A stretch of 11,030 nt of DNA from Candidatus Apopatocola equi (GTDB lineage: Bacteria; Bacillota; Clostridia; Oscillospirales; Oscillospiraceae): assembly GCA_018065965.1 (NCBI GenBank), contig JAGHSH010000142.1, positions 1 to 11,030 of the forward strand, read 5' to 3'. This document shows positions 6,471 through 11,030 of the stretch, piece after piece. The notes under the pieces are model-generated. The model was given only the letters and a program-made list of their open reading frames with translations. It had not been told where the DNA came from and searched no databases. The translations under genes were made by a program, and so were the position numbers. Position 1 is the stretch's first letter; each line of letters begins with the position of its first letter.

Positions 6471-8021
6471 TCAGCCCTCCCGGGCCAGCTTCTCAATGAG
6501 AGCGGTGAGGAAGCGGAGAGAAAGCTCCGTCAGATCGAAGTTCATGGTTTCCACGGTGGCATGCGCGCCGGAGCCGCCGCCTACGCCGGTGGAGATGATG
6601 CTCATCTCGGGGTTCTTCTCGGCAAATTCGCCGCACTCCACGCCTGCGTGGATGGCCAGCAGCTTGTATTCGTTGCCGGTGAGCTCCCGGAAGAGCTCCT
6701 GCGCCAACTCGCCCAGCCTGTTCTCCGCCTTGGGAGGCCAGGCGGCCATGGTGGCGGGGATGTTCAGCTCAAAGCCGCAGAGCTCGGCGAGGGCGGTCAT
6801 GGCCAGCGTGACCTGCTCGGCGTGGAAGACGGAGGAGCTGCGCATGAAGCAGGTGAAGGACAGCTCATCCTCTCCGAAGCGGATGGTGCCCAGGTTGGAG
6901 GAGCACTGGGTGCCCTCGGCGGTGGTCAGCAGGGAGTGGATGTTGTTGGGCACGGTGCTCATGAGCTGCACCAGCTTGCGGGAGAGCTCGAACTTGAGCA
7001 TCTTCTCACCGCTGCCGCCTGCGGCAAAGGTGAGGAACATATCCTTCTCGGTGGCGAGATAGGCGTCGAAAAGACGCTTTTTGAAGCCCTCGAGCACTTC
7101 AACGGCCTGATCCCAGTCGGTGGCGCGGATGGCCGCAACGGCCTTGGCGCTGCCGGGGATCACGTTGTTGGCGCTGCCGCCGGTGAAGGAGAGAAGACCC
7201 AGCGCCACGCCGGACTGGGAGAGGGTGAGCAGGGCGTTGGCGATGGCGGCCAGCGCATTGACCTGACCGTGACCCACCATGCCGGAATGACCGCCCCGGA
7301 GACCGCCGATCTCCAGCGTCATGAGCCGGAAGCCCTCGGGCACGCTGCTCCACTCGGCCTTGTGACTGAAGTCGAAATACTTGCCGCCGGCGCAGGAGAT
7401 GATGGCCATGCCGTAGCCGCCGTCACCGTTGATCATATAGGAAGCGCCCTGCACGTACTTCGCATCCAGTGCGTGAGCGCCCAGCAGACCGACCTCCTCG
7501 CAGACGGTGCAGATCATGCGCATGGGGCCGTGGACAAATTTGTCGGCGTAGTCGATGTAGTTGAGCATAAAGGCAATGCCCGTGCCGTTGTCGGCGCCCA
7601 GCGTGGTGCCCCTGGCCTTCACGCTGTTGGCCGTCCACTCCAGCTCCAGCGGGTCATTTTCCCAGTCGTGGACAACGCCCTCGTCACAGGCGGGAACCAT
7701 GTCCATGTGACCCTGCACGATCACCGTGGGAGCGTTTTCAAATCCGGGGGTGGCGGGCAGGAAGATGACTACATTGTTCATCTCGTCCTTTTCAGCCTCC
7801 ACGCCGTGGGCGGCGGCCCAGGCAAGCAGATAGTCGGCGATCCGGCCTTCGTGATGACTGGGGTGGGGAACCTGCGTCAGGTCGGCAAACTCCTGAATGT
7901 AGTTCATGACGACCGGGGACTCATAGTGCAGCTCGGAGCCCAGAGGTACATGAATGTAGCCGGGGAGATCGAGAATGCGCTTTTCCTCAATACCCTGCAG
8001 AGGAGAGAAATTGGCAGACAT
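6471..8021 (-). CDS. pepD: PepD-type aminoacyl-histidine dipeptidase (M20 family)
   Basis: 516 residues from ATG at 8021, chosen because AAAGGAAG lies 8 nt upstream; a longer frame starting at 8060 lacks this. PepD hydrolyses dipeptides, including Xaa-His, in the cytoplasm using two metal ions. Visible motifs: VPHPSHHEG (51-59), VQGHMDMVP (102-110; ligand His105, Asp107), RGTTLGADNGTGIAF (137-151; Asp144), CEEVGLLGAHAL (174-185; Glu175, Glu176), INGDGGYG (197-204; Asp200), CAGG, RGGHSGM, and near the end IHAGVECGEF and GAHATVE (His about 487). All align with the E. coli PepD pattern. About 30 extra residues precede the family's usual N-terminus, and the last metal-binding segment reads GSGAHA rather than GPHSPDE. 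It has its own promoter (8047-8089), just beyond which the insertion sequence sits. It may be cotranscribed with the GT2 gene downstream. Confidence 0.92.
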   Translation of the reverse strand: MSANFSPLQGIEEKRILDLPGYIHVPLGSELHYESPVVMNYIQEFADLTQVPHPSHHEGRIADYLLAWAAAHGVEAEKDEMNNVVIFLPATPGFENAPTVIVQGHMDMVPACDEGVVHDWENDPLELEWTANSVKARGTTLGADNGTGIAFMLNYIDYADKFVHGPMRMICTVCEEVGLLGAHALDAKYVQGASYMINGDGGYGMAIISCAGGKYFDFSHKAEWSSVPEGFRLMTLEIGGLRGGHSGMVGHGQVNALAAIANALLTLSQSGVALGLLSFTGGSANNVIPGSAKAVAAIRATDWDQAVEVLEGFKKRLFDAYLATEKDMFLTFAAGGSGEKMLKFELSRKLVQLMSTVPNNIHSLLTTAEGTQCSSNLGTIRFGEDELSFTCFMRSSSVFHAEQVTLAMTALAELCGFELNIPATMAAWPPKAENRLGELAQELFRELTGNEYKLLAIHAGVECGEFAEKNPEMSIISTGVGGGSGAHATVETMNFDLTELSLRFLTALIEKLAREG

Positions 8022-8046
8022 GGCAATGCTTCCTTTCTGTGTATGA

Positions 8047-8089
8047 ATTATATCGCACACAGTTTACTTGAATCAGGGCGAAAAGTCAA
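8047..8089 (-). promoter_or_regulatory. Promoter region of pepD
   Basis: Two overlapping possibilities on the minus strand: TTGACT (8089-8084), 17 bp, TAAACT (8066-8061); and a perfect TATAAT (8052-8047) with a weak CTGATT 18 bp upstream. The TATAAT is 25 bp before the ATG. The TTGACT ends 4 bp from the direct repeat that bounds the insertion sequence. Confidence 0.6.
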
Positions 8090-8093
8090 GGGA

Positions 8094-8119
8094 CAGCCGC
8101 AGCCGACGCCGGGGGTGAA
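8094..8119. repeat. Direct repeat abutting the insertion sequence, left copy
   Basis: A 26-bp sequence that begins CAGCCGCAGCCG and ends CCGGGGGTGAA. It matches the copy at 9266-9291 at 25 of 26 positions; the difference is A at 8106 against G at 9278. It ends exactly where the left inverted end (TGT) begins. Interpreted as a target-site duplication. Confidence 0.75.
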
Positions 8120-8138
8120 TGTAGGGTTTACAATGATG
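8120..8138 (+). repeat. Left terminal inverted repeat of the insertion sequence
   Basis: TGTAGGGTTTACAATGATG; matches the reversed right end at 15 of 19 positions, including the terminal TGT and the block CAATGATG. Confidence 0.75.
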
Positions 8139-8162
8139 TGTGACAAAGAGAAGAAATAGATA

Positions 8163-8231
8163 GCGAATAGGAAAGACCTGTAGTAAGGTTAAGTTGTCCA
8201 GACAAAACCGAAAGGCAGGTCACCTATTCGC
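8163..8231 (+). promoter_or_regulatory. Hairpin covering the transposase ribosome binding region
   Basis: Left arm GCGAATAGG (8163-8171) and GACCTG (8175-8180) pair with CAGGTC (8216-8221) and CCTATTCGC (8223-8231), 15 bp with a small asymmetric bulge. The right arm ends one base before the ATG at 8233 and contains the only purine-rich site (CAGG). In mRNA started outside the element, this fold should block ribosome access; a transcript started inside the loop would lack the left arm. The regulatory role is inferred. Confidence 0.5.
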
Positions 8232-8232
8232 C

Positions 8233-9177
8233 ATGAATAAGATAACACAAACCGCCCGGTATAGGCAATCCCTAATTTTGTACTCAGAGAAATATGGAGT
8301 GACAAAAGCAGCCATTCGTTACCACACAAACCGGCAGTACATCTACCGATGGAAGAAACGCTATGACGGAACATTGCAGTCGCTGGAAGACCGCTCACAT
8401 CGGCCTCACAGTCATGCGAACCAACATCGCATCGATGAGATCCAACTCATAGACAATATGCGCCGACGTAATCCGAATGCAGGATTGGTAGTGTTCTGGG
8501 TGAAACTGAGGCAGCGAGGCTACAGCAGATCCATCTCCGGCCTGTATCGATTTTTGAGGAAAAGAGGGCAAATGGCGGTAAAGCTTCCGAATCCCAAATA
8601 CAAGCCAAAGAAGTATAAAGCCGCAGATTATCCGGGTCAGAAAGTACAGATCGATGTGAAATATGTTCCCCAATCCTGCTTGGTTGGAGCTGCGGTCGAA
8701 GATGCCAAAGAGAACGGCGGATATTACTACCAGTACACCTTCATTGATGAATACAGCCGCTTTCGTTGCCTGGAAGCCTTCAAAGAGCACAATTCATACT
8801 CTTCTGCGGAATTTATTAAGCACTGCGTAAGTCGATTTCCGTATGTCATTGAATGCGTTCAAACTGACAATGGACCCGAATTTACCAACCGCCTGAATGC
8901 TCAGTGCTCTGACAAGGAAACGCTTTTTGAAGCAACCTTGAGTAAGCTCTGCATCCGGCATAAGCTCATCAAGCCTTATACTCCCAGACACAACGGCAAA
9001 GTTGAACGCAGTCACAGAAAAGATAATGAGTATTTCTACGCTGATCACAGATTCTATTCCTTTGAAGATTTCCAAAAGCAACTTGTTGTTTGGAACAGAA
9101 AGTACAACAATTTCCCTATGCGTCCTCTCAATTGGTGCTCACCCAGACAGGCACTTTCCTCGTTTCCTACCCCTTGA
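8233..9177 (+). CDS. DDE transposase, rve (integrase core) type
   Basis: 314 residues from ATG at 8233; a TTG start at 8194 would add 13 residues that lie in the upstream hairpin, so I prefer the ATG. The N-terminus (1-60) is a helix-turn-helix segment (KYGVTKAAIRYHTNRQYIYR). The integrase core follows: QKVQIDVKYV with Asp141, YTFIDEYSRFR, VQTDNGPEFTNR with Asp212, and PRHNGKVERSHRKDN with Glu258, a complete catalytic triad. The Asp212-Glu258 spacing is 45 residues, about ten more than the usual 35, because of an insert near NAQCSDKETLFEA. The C-terminus (NFPMRPLNWCSPRQAL) is typical and looks complete. It catalyses excision and insertion of the element. The frame is uninterrupted, so the element may still be mobile. 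Confidence 0.92.
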   Translation: MNKITQTARYRQSLILYSEKYGVTKAAIRYHTNRQYIYRWKKRYDGTLQSLEDRSHRPHSHANQHRIDEIQLIDNMRRRNPNAGLVVFWVKLRQRGYSRSISGLYRFLRKRGQMAVKLPNPKYKPKKYKAADYPGQKVQIDVKYVPQSCLVGAAVEDAKENGGYYYQYTFIDEYSRFRCLEAFKEHNSYSSAEFIKHCVSRFPYVIECVQTDNGPEFTNRLNAQCSDKETLFEATLSKLCIRHKLIKPYTPRHNGKVERSHRKDNEYFYADHRFYSFEDFQKQLVVWNRKYNNFPMRPLNWCSPRQALSSFPTP

Positions 9178-9186
9178 TTCTTCGGC

Positions 9187-9241
9187 CAGAATTTCGGAAT
9201 GAACTCGTCGCCTTCGGCTCCTCCTTCATTCCGAAATTCTG
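9187..9241. other. 17-bp perfect hairpin inside the right end of the insertion sequence
   Basis: CAGAATTTCGGAATGAA (9187-9203) pairs perfectly with 9225-9241 across a 21-nt loop. It begins 9 bp after the transposase stop and ends 5 bp before the right inverted end. There is no T run, so it is not a classical terminator. It may shield the transposase mRNA end or be part of the transposition end. Confidence 0.6.
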
Positions 9242-9246
9242 TAACG

Positions 9247-9265
9247 CATCATTGACAAACCCACA
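9247..9265 (-). repeat. Right terminal inverted repeat of the insertion sequence
   Basis: Read outward to inward on the minus strand it is TGTGGGTTTGTCAATGATG. On the plus strand it contains TTGACA (9252-9257), an outward -35-like box, but no -10 follows at 17 bp in the GC-rich flank. Confidence 0.75.
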
Positions 9266-9291
9266 CAGCCGCAGCCGGCGCCGGGGGTGAA
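9266..9291. repeat. Direct repeat abutting the insertion sequence, right copy
   Basis: Partner of 8094-8119 with one mismatch (G at 9278). It begins immediately after the terminal ACA of the element. The base before it (A9265) also matches A8093, so the duplication could be counted as 27 bp. Its middle, CCGGCGCCGG, is a perfect palindrome in this copy only. Confidence 0.75.
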
Positions 9292-9299
9292 ACGAGGAA

Positions 9300-9349
9300 G
9301 AAGGCCCCATCGGAATGCAATCTGCCGCTTGCATTCCGGTGGGGCCTTC
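9300..9349. other. Long intergenic hairpin (21-bp stem)
   Basis: 9300-9320 pairs with 9329-9349 over 21 bp with a single G-T wobble and an 8-nt loop (TCTGCCGC); core AAGGCCCCA/TGGGGCCTT and CGGAATGCAA/TTGCATTCCG. No T run follows on the plus strand; on the minus strand TTCCTCGTTT follows, so weak termination is possible in that direction. Confidence 0.55.
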
Positions 9350-9362
9350 ATGAGTGAAGTGA

Positions 9363-9457
9363 GGAATTCGTTCTTATTTGACGCTGTAAAGTTTATCACG
9401 GAGCGTCAAGCTGCGCAACCCCCATAGGGGGATAAAATTTGAACGAATTTTCTTTTT
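9363..9457 (+). other. Candidate structured element with a three-way junction
   Basis: An outer stem, 9363-9373 with 9441-9451 (AATTCGTTC/GAACGAATT plus two G-T pairs), encloses two hairpins. These are TTGACGCT/AGCGTCAA (9378-9385, 9402-9409) and CCCCC-ATA-GGGGG (9419-9431). TCTTTTT follows at 9451-9457. It could be a structured RNA ending in a terminator-like tail. No promoter directly upstream is convincing, and I do not recognise a known RNA family. Confidence 0.35.
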
Positions 9458-9477
9458 ATGACCGCAGTCTGACTGTA

Positions 9478-9518
9478 CAAAAAGCGGAGCAGTCCGGAGA
9501 CTGTTCCGCTTTCTTTCA
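9478..9518. terminator. Bidirectional intrinsic terminator
   Basis: A 14-bp stem with one wobble, AAAGCGGAGCAGTC (9481-9494) and GACTGTTCCGCTTT (9499-9512), tetraloop CGGA. TTTCTTTC follows on the plus strand and CTTTTTGT on the minus strand. It isolates spoIIQ from the insertion-sequence side. Confidence 0.7.
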
Positions 9519-9842
9519 AGTTTCCGTTCATTCCCGCCTCAGGGAGAAGAGGCGGTGGGCTGAACGGAGGCCCGGAAGGGAGAAAAGAGAGGAAAAAGAA
9601 AAAATGAAAAAAGAGATGTAATCAATGGAAAACCGTTCTTGCTTTGGATGGTTGTATCATACCCTCCCTTGCGGGAAAAGTCCTGAACGGTTTATAGATA
9701 ATTTGAAAACAAAATGTAAACTCGGCCGAAATACCCGCAAAAGCCGGGACGAAGCAAGAAGAAACTATCATTTCCGGAATATTTTTCCCTTCCGGCGGCA
9801 AGACTACCCCCGAAAAGCTGAAATACGGAGGTATAAGGAACC
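9519..9842 (+). other. Non-coding leader region of spoIIQ
   Basis: No credible gene. It holds a nearly pure purine stretch (9574-9616, with T9605 the only pyrimidine), a long-range stem AACCGTTC/GAACGGTT (9630-9638 with 9685-9693) and a possible forespore-type promoter (9654-9682). The sequence around 9740-9765 (CCCGCAAAAGCCGGG) can fold into a small hairpin. A good ribosome binding site, GGAGG (9827-9831), lies just before the spoIIQ ATG. A 73-codon frame from 9625 that ends over this ATG has a poor start and no recognisable protein character. Confidence 0.4.
9654..9682 (+). promoter_or_regulatory. Possible sigma-F/G-type promoter upstream of spoIIQ
   Basis: GTATC (9654-9658), 14 bp, GGGAAAAGTC (9673-9682). 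The -10 part matches the sigma-F pattern GGnRAnAnTW at every position but the last, and the -35 part matches GYWTA at 4 of 5; the spacer is one base short of the usual 15. Known spoIIQ genes are under sigma-F, which fits. About 160 bp separates it from the start codon. Confidence 0.3.
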
Positions 9843-10544
9843 ATGAAGCGAAGATCCATTCTGCAGAGACTTACAGACGGCGGAGCCGTGCTGCTCCTGC
9901 CGGCGGCCGGGCTGCTCATTGCCCTCATCTGTCTGCTCTATCCCGGCGGGAAGGAGCAGGAGAGTGAGAACGTGAAAAATGTAATGGCTACGCTGCCCGT
10001 CCCCGCCGTTACGGCGCAGCCCGTTCCGGCAAGGGAAACGGTGATCCCCGCGGTAATGCTGCCGGAGAGCGAGCAGAGCGCTGCGGCAGAGGAGGAAGCG
10101 AAAGAGGCGGAGGAGGAAGAAACAGTACTGCCCCTCTATTTCATCTGGCCCGTCAGCGGTATGCTGGAGCGGGGCTATGACAGCCAGACCCTTTCCTATG
10201 ACGCCACCATGGCCGACTGGCGCAGCCACCGGGGCTGGGACATCGCCGCGGGACTGGGCGGCCATGTGCTCGCCGCCGCCGACGGGACGGTGGGCGCCAT
10301 CTATGAGGATCCTCTCTACGGCACCACCGTGGAGATCGAACACGGCGAGGGCGTGGTGAGCGTCTATGCCAATCTGGCCGCAGAGCCCACCGTCAGCGTG
10401 GGGCAGACGGTGCAGGTGGGCGATGTGATCGGCGCGGTGGGCGAGAGCGCCCTGTGCGAGGTGGGGGAGGGCTTCCATCTCCACTTTGCCATGAAGCTCA
10501 ACGGGGAGAACGCCGACCCGGCGCTCTGGCTGCCGGAGCGATAA
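9843..10544 (+). CDS. spoIIQ: SpoIIQ-like M23 (LytM) endopeptidase
   Basis: 233 residues. One transmembrane segment (about 14-33, AVLLLPAAGLLIALICLLYP) is followed by a Pro/Ala and then Glu-rich linker (about 36-95) and an M23 domain (about 100-230). The domain begins FIWPVSGMLERGYDSQTLSY, then WRSHRGWDIAA with His129 and Asp133, DGTVGAIYEDPLYGTTVEIE, VYANL, GDVIGAVGESA and FHLHF with His212 and His214. This arrangement is that of SpoIIQ, the forespore membrane protein that meets SpoIIIAH across the intermembrane space during engulfment. All zinc-binding residues are present, as in clostridial SpoIIQ and unlike the B. subtilis protein, so it is probably an active peptidoglycan endopeptidase. 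GGAGG lies 11 nt upstream of the ATG. A vegetative M23 hydrolase is the alternative; the SpoIID-like gene in the window favours sporulation. Confidence 0.82.
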   Translation: MKRRSILQRLTDGGAVLLLPAAGLLIALICLLYPGGKEQESENVKNVMATLPVPAVTAQPVPARETVIPAVMLPESEQSAAAEEEAKEAEEEETVLPLYFIWPVSGMLERGYDSQTLSYDATMADWRSHRGWDIAAGLGGHVLAAADGTVGAIYEDPLYGTTVEIEHGEGVVSVYANLAAEPTVSVGQTVQVGDVIGAVGESALCEVGEGFHLHFAMKLNGENADPALWLPER

Positions 10545-10589
10545 AACCGCCCGGGCAGCCCACCTGCCATTGCGAACCGGTACCGCGAT

Positions 10590-10617
10590 CCGTTTTTCCC
10601 CACGCGGTGGGGAACGG
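10590..10617. repeat. Short GC palindrome, copy 2
   Basis: TTCCCCAC-GCG-GTGGGGAA (10596-10614) flanked by CCGTT and AACGG, so the fold extends with a 3-T bulge. It shares TTCCCCACGC and GTGGGG with 5278-5300. It lies 45 bp after the spoIIQ stop and before another hairpin. Confidence 0.5.
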
Positions 10618-10621
10618 AATT

Positions 10622-10668
10622 CAGCCCCTCTCATTCTCTTTCACGGCAGAAAGAGAATGAGGGGGCTG
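10622..10668. other. Long hairpin downstream of spoIIQ
   Basis: 10622-10641 pairs with 10650-10668 over 19 bp with a single bulged T; core CTCATTCTCTTT/AAAGAGAATGAG, loop CACGGCAG. No T run follows, so it is not a standard intrinsic terminator, though it probably protects or ends the spoIIQ message. Two smaller stems follow: TGCCG-GATG-CGGCA (10671-10684) and TGCTGCGG/CCGCAGCA (10688-10719). Confidence 0.5.
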
Positions 10669-10785
10669 TATGCCGGATGCGGCACTATGCTGCGGGGATG
10701 AGATAAGGACACCGCAGCACATCAGAGAAAACAGAGAAAAAGAACAGGAGTGCGGGATAAAAAGCTATTTTCGGCCAAGAAATGC

Positions 10786-10814
10786 TTGCATTGCCGAAAA
10801 GAGTATGCTATAAT
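10786..10814 (+). promoter_or_regulatory. Strong promoter of the rimP operon
   Basis: TTGCAT (10786-10791), 17 bp, perfect TATAAT (10809-10814) preceded by TGC, making an extended -10. The transcript would start near 10821, about 20 nt before the leader terminator. Confidence 0.8.
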
Positions 10815-10839
10815 GCGCTTGTAAGTAGGAAGTGTAAGG

Positions 10840-10870
10840 AAAGACTGGGCGGAGGGCCCAGTCTTTTTCT
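10840..10870 (+). terminator. Leader terminator (attenuator) before rimP
   Basis: An 11-bp perfect stem, AAAGACTGGGC (10840-10850) and GCCCAGTCTTT (10856-10866), loop GGAGG, followed by TTTTTCTT. It lies between the promoter and the rimP start with no gene in between, so some transcripts must read through it. Its position fits attenuation of the rimP-nusA operon. Confidence 0.75.
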
Positions 10871-10897
10871 TGATATTAAACGGTAACAGGAAGAGCT

Positions 10898-11030
10898 ATG
10901 AGTAAAATTACAGACAAAATCAGCGCTCTGGCAGCCCCGGTAGCGGAGGCGCAGGGCGTGAGCATCTGGGACATCGAATATGTCAAGGAAGCCGTGGGCA
11001 TGGTGCTGCGGGTGTACATCGATAAGGAAG
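10898..11030 (+). CDS. rimP: Ribosome maturation factor RimP (C-terminus beyond the window)
   Basis: 44 codons from ATG to the window edge, reading MSKITDKISALAAPVAEAQG, then VSIWDIEYVKE and VLRVYIDKE. This is the N-terminal alpha-beta domain of RimP, which helps assemble the 30S ribosomal subunit in the cytoplasm: a short helix, then the hallmark D-x-E-Y (Asp-Ile-Glu-Tyr) and the L-R-V-x-I-D strand. AGGAAG lies just upstream of the ATG. In Firmicutes rimP opens the operon with nusA, ylxR and infB, which would follow to the right. The promoter at 10786 and the terminator at 10840-10870 lie directly upstream. Confidence 0.88.
   Translation, partial: MSKITDKISALAAPVAEAQGVSIWDIEYVKEAVGMVLRVYIDKE

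Larger units (their letters stand above)
8120..9265 (+). mobile_element. Complete insertion sequence, 1146 bp, IS481/IS1202-like
   Basis: Contains one DDE transposase gene. Left end TGTAGGGTTTACAATGATG (8120-8138) and the complement of the right end, TGTGGGTTTGTCAATGATG (9265-9247), match at 15 of 19 positions without gaps; both start with TGT. A 26-bp direct repeat abuts both ends exactly. Internal hairpins lie at 8163-8231 (before the transposase start) and 9187-9241 (after its stop). The element is visibly richer in A and T than the flanking genes, which fits horizontal acquisition. The transposase core resembles the IS481/IS3 rve domain, while the long duplication resembles the IS1202 group, so the family label is open. 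Confidence 0.85.

Noticed and set aside
5823..8159. A 778-codon open frame on the plus strand opposite pepD and the GT2 gene
   Set aside because: It is antisense to two well-supported genes and rich in Gly, Ala, Val and His with no domain order. Long antisense frames are common opposite GC-rich genes with few T-A-starting codons in that phase.
8194..8232. TTG start for the transposase, 13 codons upstream
   Set aside because: The extra residues are encoded by the upstream hairpin, have no ribosome binding site, and the ATG at 8233 gives a normal N-terminus.
9252..9280. Outward promoter from the right end of the insertion sequence
   Set aside because: TTGACA is present, but the 17-bp-spaced position falls in GC-rich repeat DNA with no -10-like sequence.
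9439..9621. A 60-codon frame starting with TTG
   Set aside because: It crosses the bidirectional terminator hairpin and the purine tract and has a weak start.
9700..9780. A c-di-GMP (GEMM) riboswitch before spoIIQ
   Set aside because: TAAACTCGGC... and GGGACGAAGC look slightly like the GEMM core, but the conserved GACGCAAAGC is incomplete and the second stem with its receptor is absent.
9625..9846. A 73-codon frame whose stop overlaps the spoIIQ ATG
   Set aside because: The overlap resembles translational coupling, but the start lacks a good ribosome binding site, the sequence is Arg/Lys-rich without structure, and it runs through likely promoter and leader folds.

Overview
The window looks like chromosomal DNA from a GC-rich, low-copy-repeat Firmicute, most likely a gut-type clostridial lineage (Oscillospirales-like). 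The reasons are the sporulation peptidoglycan genes (SpoIID-like and SpoIIQ-like), AGGAGG-type ribosome binding sites, sigma-A-type promoters (TTGACA/TATAAT-like), lipoboxes typical of Gram-positive lipoproteins, and a rimP start behind a leader terminator. The lineage is an inference; no marker gene fixes it.

Layout. 1-1831 (minus strand): a two-gene operon. A lipoprotein with YD/RHS-like repeats overlaps the start of a GT4-type glycosyltransferase by 4 bp (ATGA); the glycosyltransferase runs off the left edge. 1861-2526 (plus): a shortened PHP-domain protein that has lost several metal ligands. 2501-3421 (minus): a SpoIID/LytB-domain protein with a lipobox; its 3' end overlaps the PHP gene by 26 bp. 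3434-4333 (plus): a polytopic membrane protein of unknown function and its terminator. 4339-5243 (plus): an arylamine N-acetyltransferase with its own promoter and terminator. 5278-5471: a short GC palindrome, a second terminator and an orphan 23-residue C-terminal gene fragment. 5472-8089 (minus): a family 2 glycosyltransferase and a PepD-type M20 dipeptidase with a promoter. 8094-9291: a complete 1146-bp insertion sequence with TGT-starting inverted ends, bounded exactly by a 26-bp direct repeat. 9292-9842: about 550 bp without a credible gene, but with strong hairpins, a possible three-way-junction element, a bidirectional terminator and a purine-rich leader. 9843-10544 (plus): an M23 endopeptidase of the SpoIIQ type with a complete zinc site. 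10545-10897: a hairpin-rich spacer, a strong promoter and an intrinsic terminator placed before rimP. 10898 to the end: the start of rimP.

How the genes fit together. Two genes (2501-3421 and 9843-10544) point to remodelling of peptidoglycan during engulfment. Two glycosyltransferases and the YD lipoprotein point to the cell surface. PepD, the N-acetyltransferase and rimP are unrelated housekeeping functions. I see no defence system, CRISPR array, tRNA or rRNA. The most unusual parts are the insertion sequence with its long flanking duplication and start-codon hairpin, the degenerate PHP protein, and the structured non-coding stretch between the insertion sequence and spoIIQ.
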